Part shown: piece after piece, positions 38,701 to 50,930 of the stretch
Position numbering within the stretch: the first letter of the stretch is position 1
Layout: each line of letters starts with the position of its first letter
Assembly (NCBI RefSeq): GCF_051401765.1
Contig: NW_027480544.1
Coordinates: 992,001-1,056,000 of the forward strand
DNA from: Calliopsis andreniformis
Taxonomy: Eukaryota > Arthropoda > Insecta > Hymenoptera > Andrenidae
Length of the DNA stretch: 64,000 bases
Direction: 5' to 3'
Translations under genes and position numbers: made by a program
Notes under the pieces: model-generated
Databases searched by the model: none
The model's input: only the letters and a program-made list of their open reading frames with translations
Told to the model about the DNA's origin: nothing

Positions 38701-39765
38701 GAGGATTGAGCATTGAGGATTGAGGGTTGAGTATTGAGGATTGAAGGTTGTGGACTGAGGATAGATGATTGAATATTGAGGACTGAGTGTTGAGGATAGA
38801 GTGTTGAGAATTGAGGATTGAGGATTGACGATTGAGGATTGAGGATTGAGGATTTTGGATTGAGGATTGAGCATTGAGGATTGAGGATTTAGGATTCAGT
38901 ATTGAGGATTGAGGATTGAGGATTGAAGACTGAGAATTGAGAATTGATGATTGAGGATTGAGGATTGAGGTTTGAGGGTTGAGCATTGAATATTGAGGAC
39001 TGAAGATTGAGGACGGAGGATTGAGGATTGAGGATTGTCGATTGAGGATTGAGGATTGAGGATTGTCGATTGAGGATTGAGGATTCAGAATTGAGGATTG
39101 AGTGTTGGGTATTGAGTATTGAACATTGAGGACGGAGGATTGAGAATTGAGTATTGAGGATTGAGGATTGAGGATTGAGGATTGAGGATTGAGGATTGAG
39201 GATTGAGGATTGAGGATTGAGTATTGAGGATTCAGGATTGAGGATTGAGGATTGAGGATTGAGGATTGTGGGCTGAGTATTGAGGATTGAAGGTTGAGGA
39301 TTGAGGATTGACGATTGAAAATTGAGGACTGGGTGTTGAGGATAGAGTGTTGAGAATTGATGTTTGTGGACTAAGATTCGAAGATTGAAGATTGAGGATT
39401 GATGTTGAAGATTGTGGTTTGAGAATTAAGGATGGAGCGTTGAGGACTGAGGTTTGAGAATTAAGGATTGACAATTCAATTATGGGGATTGAGAATTGAG
39501 GATTGTGTATTGAGGATTGAGGATTGAGGATTGATGATTGAGGGTTGGGGATTGAGTATTGAGGATTGAGGATTGAGGATTGAGGATTGAGGATTGATGA
39601 TTGAGGATTGAAGATTGAGGATTGATGATTGAGTATTGAAGATAGAGGATTGGGAATGGATGATTGAGAATTGAGGATTGGGGATTGAGGATTGAGCATT
39701 GAATATTGAGGATTGAGGTTTGAAGACGGAGGATTGAGGATTGAGGATTGAGGATTGAGGATTGA
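32783..39765. repeat. Higher-order unit U2, 6983 bp
   Basis: The unit runs from box 32,783 to box 39,766. It aligns with U3 at offset 6,983 up to 33.9 kb. A 35-bp deletion near 33,950, a 7-bp step near 34,890 and a 203-bp loss near 34,950 then move the offset to 7,018, 7,025 and 7,228. Near 37,070 it lacks a further 112 bp. Between about 37.4 and 39.2 kb it carries nearly 2 kb that U3 lacks. The measured steps (35, 7, 203, 112) are all multiples of seven. Confidence 0.82.
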
Positions 39766-40855
39766 GGTTAGAGGTTAGAGAACTGAGGATTGAGGATTGA
39801 GGATTGAGGGTTGAGCATTGAGGGCTGAGTATTGAGGATTGAAGGTTGAGGACTGAGGATTGACGATTGAATATTGAGGACTGGGTGTTGTGGATAGAGT
39901 GTTGAGAATTGATGTTTGAGGACTAAGATTTGAAGATTGAAGGTTGAGAATTGAGTATTGAAGACTGAGAATTGAGGTTATCCCCTTGAGTATTGAGAAT
40001 TGAGAATTGGGGATTGAGGTGTGAGGATAGACGATTGAGGAGTGTAGATTGAGGACTGAGGCTTGAGGATTGAAGTTTGAGGATTGAGGATTCAGGATTA
40101 TGGATTGAAGATTGAGGATTGAGGATTGAGGATTGAGGATTGAGGATTGAGGATTGAGGATTGAGGATTGAGGATTGAAGATTGAGGATTGATGGTTGAG
40201 TATTGAAGATTGAGGATTGGGAATTGATGATTGAGAATTGAGGATTGGGGATTGAGGATTGAGCATTGAATATAGAGGATTGACGTTTGAGGACGGAGGA
40301 TTGAGGATTGAGGATTGAGGATTGAGGATTGATGATTGAGTATTGAAGATGGAGGATTGGGAATTGATGATTGGGAATTGAGGATTGGGGATTGAGGATT
40401 GAGCATTGAATATTGAGGATTGAGGTTTGAGGACGGAGGATTCAGGATTGATAATTGAGTATTGAGGATTGAGGTTAGAGGTTAGAGAACTGAGGATTGA
40501 GGATTGAGGATTGAGGATTGAGCATTGAGGGCTGAGTATTGAGGATTGAAGGTAGAGGACTGAGGATTGACGATTGAATATTGAGGACTGGGTGTTGTGG
40601 ATAGAGTGTTGAGAATTGATGTTTGAGGACTAAGATTTGAAAATTGAAGATTGAGGATTGAGTATTGAAGACTGAGAATTGAGGATATTCTACTGATGAT
40701 TGAGGATTGAGGATTGAGGATTGAGGATTGATGGTTGAGACAGTGGGTTGAGGATTGCGCGTTGAGGATTGAGGATAGAAGGTTGAGGATTGAGGATTGA
40801 TGGTGAAGATTCATGTCTGAGAATTGAGGATGGAGGATTGAGGACTGAGGTTTGA

Positions 40856-40875
40856 GAATTGAGGATAGACAATTC
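40856..40875. other. Hairpin-capable inverted repeat (representative copy)
   Basis: GAATTG at 40,856-40,861 is followed, after eight bases, by its reverse complement CAATTC at 40,870-40,875. With almost no C on the + strand, inverted repeats are nearly impossible elsewhere in the array, so this conserved element stands out. Similar copies occur near 4,856, 15,060, 17,630, 18,472, 19,320, 27,420, 33,875, 46,820 and 62,014. A sister class with GAATTA keeps only five base pairs. Confidence 0.7.
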
Positions 40876-41946
40876 AATTTTGGGGATTGAGGATTGAGGA
40901 TTGTGTACTGAGGATTGAGGATTGAGGACTGAGGATTGATGATTGAGGGTTGAGGATTGAGTATTGAGGACTGATGGTTGAGGGTTGAGGATTGAGGATT
41001 GAGGGCTGATTACTGCGGGCTGAGAGTTGAGGATTGAGGATTGGGGATTGAGGATTGAAGATTGAGGATAGAGGATTGAGTATTGAAGACTGAGGACAGA
41101 GGCTTGAGGACTGAGTATTGAGGATTGAGCATTGAGGATTGATGGTTGAGAATTGAGGATTGAGAATTGAAGATTGAGGATTGAGGATTGAGGATTGAGC
41201 ATTGAGGATTGAGGATTGAGGATTGAGGATTGACGATTGAGGATTTAGGATTGAGGATTTTGGATTGAGGATTGAGCATTGAGGATTGAGGATTTAGGAT
41301 TGAGTATTGAGGATTGAGGATTGAGGATTGAAGACTGAGAATTGAGAATTGATGATTGAGGATTGAGGAGTGAGGATTGAGGGTTGAGCATTGAATATTG
41401 AGGACTGAAGATTGAGGACGGAGGATTGAGTATTGAGGATTGTCGATTGAGGATTGAGGATTCAGAATTGAGGATTGAGTGTTGGGTATTGAGTATTGTA
41501 CATTGAGGACGGAGGATTGAGAATTGAGTATTGAGGATTGAGGATTGAGGATTGAGGATTGAGGATTGAGGATTGAGGATTGAGGATTGAGGATTGAGTA
41601 TTGAGGATTCAGGATTGAGGATTGAGGATTGAGGATTGAGGATTGAGGGCTGAGTATTGAGGATTGAATGTTGAGGACTGAGGATTGACGATTGAATTTT
41701 GAGGACTGGGTGTTGAGGATAGAGTGTTGAGAATTGATGTTTGTGGACTAAGACTCGAAGATTGAAGATTGAGGATTGATGTTGGAGAATGTGGTTTGAG
41801 AATTGAGGATGGAGGGTTGAGGACTGAGGTGTGAGAATTAAGGATTGACAATTCAATTATGGGGATTGAGAATTGAGGATTGTGTATTGAGGATTGAGGA
41901 TTGAGGATTGATGATTGAGGATTGAGGATTGAGGATTGAGGATTGA

Positions 41947-41964
41947 GGTTAGAGGTTAGAGAAC
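41947..41964 (+). other. 18-bp box, T form (representative of a family)
   Basis: GGTTAGAGGTTAGAGAAC is in phase with the heptamer but stands out as two GGTTAGA units. T-form copies start at 3,986, 11,540, 13,546, 20,405, 22,223, 26,325, 27,032, 28,506, 32,783, 33,490, 34,922, 37,480, 39,766, 40,473, 41,947, 45,023, 45,730, 46,437, 47,911, 50,931, 51,638, 51,994, 55,755, 56,387, 57,134, 60,210, 60,917, 61,631 and 63,105. A C form, GGTTAGAGGTCAGAGAAC, occurs for example at 42,506, 43,415, 48,428, 52,553, 53,238, 54,147 and 63,664. In the units checked, the T form is followed 214 bp later by a pyrimidine island and the C form 340 bp later. No function is known to me. Confidence 0.85.
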
Positions 41965-42160
41965 TGAGGATTGAGGATTGAGGATTGAGGATTGAGCATT
42001 GAGGGCTGAGTATTGAGGATTGAAGGTTGAGGACTGAGGATTGACGATTGAATATTGAGGACTGGGTGTTGTGGATAGAGTGTTGAGAATTGATGTTTGA
42101 GGACTAAGATTTGAAAATTTAAGATTGAGGATTTAGTATTGAAGACTGAGAATTGAGGAT

Positions 42161-42167
42161 ATTCTAC
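42161..42167 (+). other. Pyrimidine-rich island ATTCTAC (representative)
   Basis: ATTCTAC replaces one heptamer in exact phase within GATATTCTACTGATGATTG. TTCCCCT, ATCCCCT, TTCCTCT or TTCACCT occupies the equivalent slot in other modules (for example 39,980 and 45,237). In U3-U4 islands start at 39,980, 40,687, 42,161, 42,846, 43,755, 45,237, 45,944, 46,651, 48,125 and 48,768. More occur across 3.2-63.4 kb. They are the only regular pyrimidine-rich marks on the + strand. A protein-binding role would be a guess. Confidence 0.8.
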
Positions 42168-45022
42168 TGATGATTGAGGATTGAGGATTGAGGATTGAGG
42201 ATTAATGGTTGAGACTGTGGGTTGAGGATTGAGCATCGAGGATTGAGGATTGAGGATTCAGGATGGCGGATTGAAGATTGAGGATTGAGGATTGAGGATT
42301 GAGGATTGAGGATTGAGTATTGATGATTGAGGATTGAGGATTGAGGATTGAAGATTAAGGGTTGATATTTGAGTATTGAAGATTGAGGATTGGGAATTGA
42401 TGATTGAGAATTGAGGATTGGGGATTGAGGATTGAGCATTGAATATTGAGGATTGAGGTTTGAGGACGGAGGATTGAGGATTGAGGATTGAGGATTGAGG
42501 ATTGAGGTTAGAGGTCAGAGAACTGCGGATTGAGGATTGAGGATTGATCATTGATTATTGAGGACTGAAGTTTGAGGAATGAGGATTGAGGATTGAGGAT
42601 TGAGGATTGAGGACTGAGGGCTGAGGATTGAGGATTGAGGATTGAGGATTGAGGATTGAGGATTGAGGATTGAGGATTGAGGATTGAGGTCTGAGTGTTG
42701 AGGATTGAAGGTTGAGGACTGAGGATTGACGATTGAATATTGAGGACTGGGTGTTGAGGATAGAGTGTTGAGAATTGATGTTTGAGGACTAAGATTTGAA
42801 GATTGAAGGTTGAGGATTGAGTATTGAAGACTGAGAATTGAGGATATTCTACTGATGATTGAGGATTGCGAATTGAGGGTTGAGGATTAATGGTTGAGAC
42901 TGTGGGTTGAGGATTGAGCATTGAGGATTGAGGATTGAGGATTGAGGATTGAGGATTGAGGATTGATTGTTGAGGATTGAGGATTGAAGATTGAGGATTC
43001 AGGATCGAGGATTGAGTATTGTATACTGATAGTTGAGGATTGAGTGTTGTGAATTGAGGATTGATGATTGATTATTGAGGACTGAAGTTTGAGGAATGAG
43101 GATTGAGGATTGAGGATTGAGGATTGAGGACTGAGGGCTGAGGATTGAGGTTTGAGAATTGAGGATTGACAATTGAATATTGAGGATAGTGGCTAGATGA
43201 CTGAGGATTGAGGATTGAGGATTGAGTATTGAGGATTGAGGATTGAGGATTGAGGATTGAAGATTAAGGGTTGATATTTGAGTATTGAAGATTGAGGATT
43301 GGGAATTGATGATTGAGAATTGAGGATTGGGGATTGAGGATTGAGCATTGAATATTGAGGATTGAGGTTTGAGGACGGAGGATTGAGGATTGAGGATTGA
43401 GGATTGAGGATTGAGGTTAGAGGTCAGAGAACTGCGGATTGGGGATTGAGGATTGATCATTGATTATTGAGGACTGAAGTTTGAGGAATGAGGATTGAGG
43501 ATTGAGGATTGAGGATTGAGGACTGAGGGCTGAGGATTGAGGATTGAGGATTGAGGATTGAGGATTGAGGATTGAGGATTGAGGATTGAGGATTGAGGTC
43601 TGAGTGTTGAGGATTGAAGGTTGAGGACTGAGGATTGACGATTGAATATTGAGGACTGGGTGTTGAGGATAGAGTGTTGAGAATTGATGTTTGAGGACTA
43701 AGATTTGAAGATTGAAGGTTGAGGATTGAGTATTGAAGACTGAGAATTGAGGATATTCTACTGATGATTGAGGATTGCGAATTGAGGGTTGAGGATTAAT
43801 GGTTGAGACTGTGGGTTGAGGATTGAGCATTGAGGATTGAGGATTGAGGATTGAGGACGGAGGATTGAGGATTGAGTATTGAGGATTGAGGACTGAGGAT
43901 TGATGATTGAGGATTGAGGATTGAGGATTGAGGATTTTGGATTGAAGATTGAGGATTGAGGATTGAGCATTGAGGATTGAGGGTTGAGTATTGAGGATTG
44001 AAGGTTGTGGACTGAGGATAGATGATTGAATATTGAGGACTGAGTGTTGAGGATAGAGTGTTGAGAATTGAGGATTGAGGATTGAGGACTGACGATTGAG
44101 GATTGAGGATTGAGGATTTTGGATTGAGGATTGAGCATTGAGGATTGAGGATTTAGGATTCAGTATTGAGGATTGAGGATTGAGGTTTGAAGACTGAGAA
44201 TTGAGAATTGATGATTGAGGATTGAGGATTGAGGTTTGAGGGTTGAGCATTGAATATTGAGGACTGAAGATTGAGGACGGAGGATTGAGGATTGAGGATT
44301 GTCGATTGAGGATTGAGGATTGTCGATTGAGGATTGAGGATTCAGAATTTAGGATTGAGTGTTGGGTATTGAGTATTGAACATTGAGGACGGAGGATTGA
44401 GAATTGAGTATTGAGGATTGAGGATTGAGGATTGAGGATTGAGGATTGAGGATTGAGGATTGAGGATTGAGGATTGAGTATTGAGGATTCAGGATTGAGG
44501 ATTGAGGATTGAGGATAGAGGATTGAGGGCTGAGTATTGAGGATTGAAGGTTGAGGATTGAAGATTGACGATTGAATATTGAGGACTGGGTGTTGAGGAT
44601 AGAGTGTTGAGAATTGATGTTTGTGGACTAAGATTCGAAGATTGAAGATTGAGGATTGATGTTGAAGATTGTGGTTTGAGAATTGAGGATGGAGCGTTGA
44701 GGACTGAGGTTTGAGAATTAAGGATTGACAATTCAATTATGGGGATTGAGAATTGAGGATTGTGTATTGAGGATTGAGGATTGAGGATTGATGATTGAGG
44801 GTTGGGGATTGAGTATTGAGGATTGAGGATTGAGGATTGAGGATTGAGGATTGATGATTGAGGATTGAAGATTGAGGATTGATGATTGAGTATTGAAGAT
44901 AGAGGATTGCGAATGGATGATTGAGAATTGAGGATTGGGGATTGAGGATTGAGCATTGAATATTGAGGATTGAGGTTTGAAGACGGAGGATTGAGGATTG
45001 AGGATTGAGGATTGAGGATTGA

Positions 45023-45729
45023 GGTTAGAGGTTAGAGAACTGAGGATTGAGGATTGAGGATTGAGGATTGAGCATTGAGGGCTGAGTATTGAGGATTGAA
45101 GGTTGAGGACTGAGGATTGACGATTGAATATTGAGGACTGGGTGTTGTGGATAGAGTGTTGAGAATTGATGTTTGAGGACTAAGATTTGAAGATTGAAGG
45201 TTGAGAATTGAGTATTGAAGACTGAGAATTGAGGTTTTCCCCTTGAGTATTGAGAATTGAGAATTGGGGATTGAGGTGTGAGGATAGACGATTGAGGAGT
45301 GTAGATTGAGGACTGAGGCTTGAGGATTGAGGTTTCAGGATTGAGGATTCAGGATTATGGTTTGAAGATTGAGGATTGAGGATTGAGGATTGAGGATTGA
45401 GGATTGAGGATTGAGGATTGAGGATTGAGGATTGAAGATTGAGGATTGATGGTTGAGTATTGAAGATTGAGGATTGGGAATTGATGATTGAGAATTGAGG
45501 ATTGGGGATTGAGGATTGAGCATTGAATATTGAGGATTGAGGTTTGAGGATTGAGGATTGATGATTGAGGATTGAAGATTGAGGATTGATGATTGAGTAT
45601 TGAAGATAGAGGATTGGGAATGGATGATTGAGAATTGAGGATTGGGGATTGAGGATTGAGCATTGAATATTGAGGATTGAGGTTTGAAGACGGAGGATTG
45701 AGGATTGAGGATTGAGGATTGAGGATTGA
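45023..45729. repeat. Extra 707-bp module (101 heptamers)
   Basis: The boxes at 45,023, 45,730 and 46,437 are each 707 bp apart, so two 707-bp modules stand in tandem here. Copies of the same module open the other units. The extra module uses a TTCCCCT island at 45,237, while the next uses ATCCCCT at 45,944. The same doubling is seen at 60,210-60,916. Confidence 0.88.
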
Positions 45730-48700
45730 GGTTAGAGGTTAGAGAACTGAGGATTGAGGATTGAGGATTGAGGGTTGAGCATTGAGGGCTGAGTATTGAG
45801 GATTGAAGGTTGAGGACTGAGGATTGACGATTGAATATTGAGGACTGGGTGTTGTGGATAGAGTGTTGAGAATTGATGTTTGAGGACTAAGATTTGAAGA
45901 TTGAAGGTTGAGAATTGAGTATTGAAGACTGAGAATTGAGGTTATCCCCTTGAGTATTGAGAATTGAGAATTGGGGATTGAGGTGTGAGGATAGACGATT
46001 GAGGAGTGTAGATTGAGGACTGAGGCTTGAGGATTGAAGTTTGAGGATTGAGGATTCAGGATTATGGATTGAAGATTGAGGATTGAGGATTGAGGATTGA
46101 GGATTGAGGATTGAGGATTGAGGATTGAGGATTGAGGATTGAAGATTGAGGATTGATGGTTGAGTATTGAAGATTGAGGATTGGGAATTGATGATTGAGA
46201 ATTGAGGATTGGGGATTGAGGATTGAGCATTGAATATTGAGGATTGACGTTTGAGGACGGAGGATTGAGGATTGAGGATTGAGGATTGAGGATTGATGAT
46301 TGAGTATTGAAGATGGAGGATTGGGAATTGATGATTGGGAATTGAGGATTGGGGATTGAGGATTGAGCATTGAATATTGAGGATTGAGGTTTGAGGACGG
46401 AGGATTGAGGATTGATAATTGAGTATTGAGGATTGAGGTTAGAGGTTAGAGAACTGAGGATTGAGGATTGAGGATTGAGGATTGAGCATTGAGGGCTGAG
46501 TATTGAGGATTGAAGGTAGAGGACTGAGGATTGACGATTGAATATTGAGGACTGGGTGTTGTGGATAGAGTGTTGAGAATTGATGTTTGAGGACTAAGAT
46601 TTGAAAATTGAAGATTGAGGATTGAGTATTGAAGACTGAGAATTGAGGATATTCTACTGATGATTGAGGATTGAGGATTGAGGATTGAGGATTGATGGTT
46701 GAGACAGTGGGTTGAGGATTGCGCGTTGAGGATTGAGGATAGAAGGTTGAGGATTGAGGATTGATGGTGAAGATTCATGTCTGAGAATTGAGGATGGAGG
46801 ATTGAGGACTGAGGTTTGAGAATTGAGGATAGACAATTCAATTTTGGGGATTGAGGATTGAGGATTGTGTACTGAGGATTGAGGATTGAGGACTGAGGAT
46901 TGATGATTGAGGGTTGAGGATTGAGTATTGAGGACTGATGGTTGAGGATTGAGGATTGAGGATTGAGGGCTGATTACTGCGGGCTGAGAGTTGAGGATTG
47001 AGGATTGGGGATTGAGGATTGAAGATTGAGGATAGAGGATTGAGTATTGAAGACTGAGGACAGAGGCTTGAGGACTGAGTATTGAGGATTGAGCATTGAG
47101 GATTGATGGTTGAGAATTGAGGATTGAGAATTGAAGATTGAGGATTGAGGATTGAGGATTGAGCATTGAGGATTGAGGATTGAGGATTGAGGATTGACGA
47201 TTGAGGATTTAGGATTGAGGATTTTGGATTGAGGATTGAGCATTGAGGATTGAGGATTTAGGATTGAGTATTGAGGATTGAGGATTGAGGATTGAAGACT
47301 GAGAATTGAGAATTGATGATTGAGGATTGAGGAGTGAGGATTGAGGGTTGAGCATTGAATATTGAGGACTGAAGATTGAGGACGGAGGATTGAGTATTGA
47401 GGATTGTCGATTGAGGATTGAGGATTCAGAATTGAGGATTGAGTGTTGGGTATTGAGTATTGTACATTGAGGACGGAGGATTGAGAATTGAGTATTGAGG
47501 ATTGAGGATTGAGGATTGAGGATTGAGGATTGAGGATTGAGGATTGAGGATTGAGGATTGAGTATTGAGGATTCAGGATTGAGGATTGAGGATTGAGGAT
47601 TGAGGATTGAGGGCTGAGTATTGAGGATTGAATGTTGAGGACTGAGGATTGACGATTGAATTTTGAGGACTGGGTGTTGAGGATAGAGTGTTGAGAATTG
47701 ATGTTTGTGGACTAAGACTCGAAGATTGAAGATTGAGGATTGATGTTGGAGAATGTGGTTTGAGAATTGAGGATGGAGGGTTGAGGACTGAGGTGTGAGA
47801 ATTAAGGATTGACAATTCAATTATGGGGATTGAGAATTGAGGATTGTGTATTGAGGATTGAGGATTGAGGATTGATGATTGAGGATTGAGGATTGAGGAT
47901 TGAGGATTGAGGTTAGAGGTTAGAGAACTGAGGATTGAGGATTGAGGATTGAGGATTGAGCATTGAGGGCTGAGTATTGAGGATTGAAGGTTGAGGACTG
48001 AGGATTGACGATTGAATATTGAGGACTGGGTGTTGTGGATAGAGTGTTGAGAATTGATGTTTGAGGACTAAGATTTGAAAATTTAAGATTGAGGATTGAG
48101 TATTGAAGACTGAGAATTGAGGATATTCTACTGATGATTGAGGATTGAGGATTGAGGATTGAGGATTAATGGTTGAGACTGTGGGTTGAGGATTGAGCAT
48201 CGAGGATTGAGGATTGAGGATTCAGGATGGCGGATTGAAGATTGAGGATTGAGGATTGAGGATTGAGGATTGAGGATTGAGTATTGATGATTGAGGATTG
48301 AGGATTGAGGATTGAAGATTAAGGGTTGATATTTGAGTATTGAAGATTGAGGATTGGGAATTGATGATTGAGAATTGAGGATTGGGGATTGAGGATTGAG
48401 GATTGAGGATTGAGGATTGAGGATTGAGGTTAGAGGTCAGAGAACTGCGGATTGAGGATTGAGGATTGATCATTGATTATTGAGGACTGAAGTTTGAGGA
48501 ATGAGGATTGAGGATTGAGGATTGAGGATTGAGGACTGAGGGCTGAGGATTGAGGATTGAGGATTGAGGATTGAGGATTGAGGATTGAGGATTGAGGATT
48601 GAGGATTGAGGTCTGAGTGTTGAGGATTGAAGGTTGAGGACTGAGGATTGACGATTGAATATTGAGGACTGGGTGTTGAGGATAGAGTGTTGAGAATTGA

Positions 48701-50930
48701 TGTTTGAGGACTAAGATTTGAAGATTGAAGGTTGAGGATTGAGTATTGAAGACTGAGAATTGAGGATATTCTACTGATGATTGAGGATTGCGAATTGAGG
48801 GTTGAGGATTAATGGTTGAGACTGTGGGTTGAGGATTGAGCATTGAGGATTGAGGATTGAGGATTGAGGATTGAGGATTGAGGATTGATTGTTGAGGATT
48901 GAGGATTGAAGATTGAGGATTCAGGATCGAGGATTGAGTATTGTATACTGATAGTTGAGGCTTGAGTGTTGTGAATTGAGGATTGATGATTGATTATTGA
49001 GGACTGAAGTTTGAGGAATGAGGATTGAGGATTGAGGATTGAGGATTGAGGACTGAGGGCTGAGGATTGAGGTTTGAGAATTGAGGATTGACAATTGAAT
49101 ATTGAGGATAGTGGCTAGATGACTGAGGATTGAGGATTGAGGATTGAGTATTGAGGATTGAGGATTGAGGATTGAGGATTGAAGATTAAGGGTTGATATT
49201 TGAGTATTGAAGATTGAGGATTGGGAATTGATGATTGAGAATTGAGGATTGGGGATTGAGGATTGAGCATTGAATATTGGGGATTGAGGTTTGAGGACGG
49301 AGGATTGAGGATTGAGGATTGAGGATTGAGGATTGAGGTTAGAGGTCAGAGAACTGCGGATTGGGGATTGAGGATTGATCATTGATTATTGAGGACTGAA
49401 GTTTGAGGAATGAGGATTGAGGATTGAGGATTGAGGATTGAGGACTGAGGGCTGAGGATTGAGGATTGAGGATTGAGGATTGAGGATTGAGGATTGAGGA
49501 TTGAGGATTGAGGATTGAGGTCTGAGTGTTGAGGATTGAAGGTTGAGGACTGAGGATTGACGATTGAATATTGAGGACTGGGTGTTGAGGATAGAGTGTT
49601 GAGAATTGATGTTTGAGGACTAAGATTTGAAGATTGAAGGTTGAGGATTGAGTATTGAAGACTGAGAATTGAGGATATTCTACTGATGATTGAGGATTGC
49701 GAATTGAGGGTTGAGGATTAATGGTTGAGACTGTGGGTTGAGGATTGAGCATTGAGGATTGAGGATTGAGGATTGAGGACGGAGGATTGAGGATTGAGTA
49801 TTGAGGATTGAGGACTGAGGATTGATGATTGAGGATTGAGGATTTTGGATTGAAGATTGAGGATTGAGGATTGAGCATTGAGGATTGAGGGTTGAGTATT
49901 GAGGATTGAAGGTTGTGGACTGAGGATAGATGATTGAATATTGAGGACTGAGTGTTGAGGATAGAGTGTTGAGAATTGAGGATTGAGGATTGAGGACTGA
50001 CGATTGAGGATTGAGGATTGAGGATTTTGGATTGAGGATTGAGCATTGAGGATTGAGGATTTAGGATTCAGTATTGAGGATTGAGGATTGAGGTTTGAAG
50101 ACTGAGAATTGAGAATTGATGATTGAGGATTGAGGATTGAGGTTTGAGGGTTGAGCATTGAATATTGAGGACTGAAGATTGAGGACGGAGGATTGAGGAT
50201 TGAGGATTGTCGATTGAGGATTGAGGATTGTCGATTGAGGATTGAGGATTCAGAATTTAGGATTGAGTGTTGGGTATTGAGTATTGAACATTGAGGACGG
50301 AGGATTGAGAATTGAGTATTGAGGATTGAGGATTGAGGATTGAGGATTGAGGATTGAGGATTGAGGATTGAGGATTGAGGATTGAGTATTGAGGATTCAG
50401 GATTGAGGATTGAGGATTGAGGATTGAGGATTGAGGGCTGAGTATTGAGGATTGAAGGTTGAGGATTGAAGATTGACGATTGAATATTGAGGACTGGGTG
50501 TTGAGGATAGAGTGTTGAGAATTGATGTTTGTGGACTAAGATTCGAAGATTGAAGATTGAGGATTGATGTTGAAGATTGTGGTTTGAGAATTGAGGATGG
50601 AGCGTTGAGGACTGAGGTTTGAGAATTAAGGATTGACAATTCAATTATGGGGATTGAGAATTGAGGATTGTGTATTGAGGATTGAGGATTGAGGATTGAT
50701 GATTGAGGGTTGGGGATTGAGTATTGAGGATTGAGGATTGAGGATTGAGGATTGAGGATTGATGATTGAGGATTGAAGATTGAGGATTGATGATTGAGTA
50801 TTGAAGATAGAGGATTGCGAATGGATGATTGAGAATTGAGGATTGGGGATTGAGGATTGAGCATTGAATATTGAGGATTGAGGTTTGAAGACGGAGGATT
50901 GAGGATTGAGGATTGAGGATTGAGGATTGA
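45730..50930. repeat. Higher-order unit U4, 5201 bp
   Basis: U4 equals the 5,257-bp core of U3 minus two whole-heptamer deletions. One is 42 bp near 48,398 (the GAGCATTGAATATT to GGACGGA stretch is lost) and the other 14 bp near 49,835. 5,257 - 42 - 14 = 5,201, exactly the box-to-box length. The remaining text is near-identical by eye. Confidence 0.88.

Larger units (their letters stand above)
40736..44662 (+). other. Seven conserved 6-mer register breaks of U3
   Basis: Within U3 the 7-bp phase slips by one base at TGAGAC (40,736-40,741; 42,210-42,215; 42,895-42,900; 43,804-43,809), TGATGG (40,798-40,803), within 41,777-41,796 (TGATGTTGGAGAATGTGGTT), and TGATGT (44,657-44,662). The box-to-box steps agree: 1,474 = 211x7-3, 559 = 80x7-1, 909 = 130x7-1 and 1,608 = 230x7-2. 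The same sites recur in the other units. Confidence 0.85.
39766..45729. repeat. Higher-order unit U3, 5964 bp (5257 + 707)
   Basis: Boxes lie at 39,766, 40,473, 41,947, 42,506, 43,415 and 45,023, giving steps of 707, 1,474, 559, 909 and 1,608 bp. A second 707-bp module fills 45,023-45,729. Islands start at 39,980, 40,687, 42,161, 42,846, 43,755 and 45,237. The 5,257-bp part contains seven 6-mers that break the 7-bp phase, so its length is exactly 751 heptamers. It is the best reference unit for the ladder. Confidence 0.88.
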
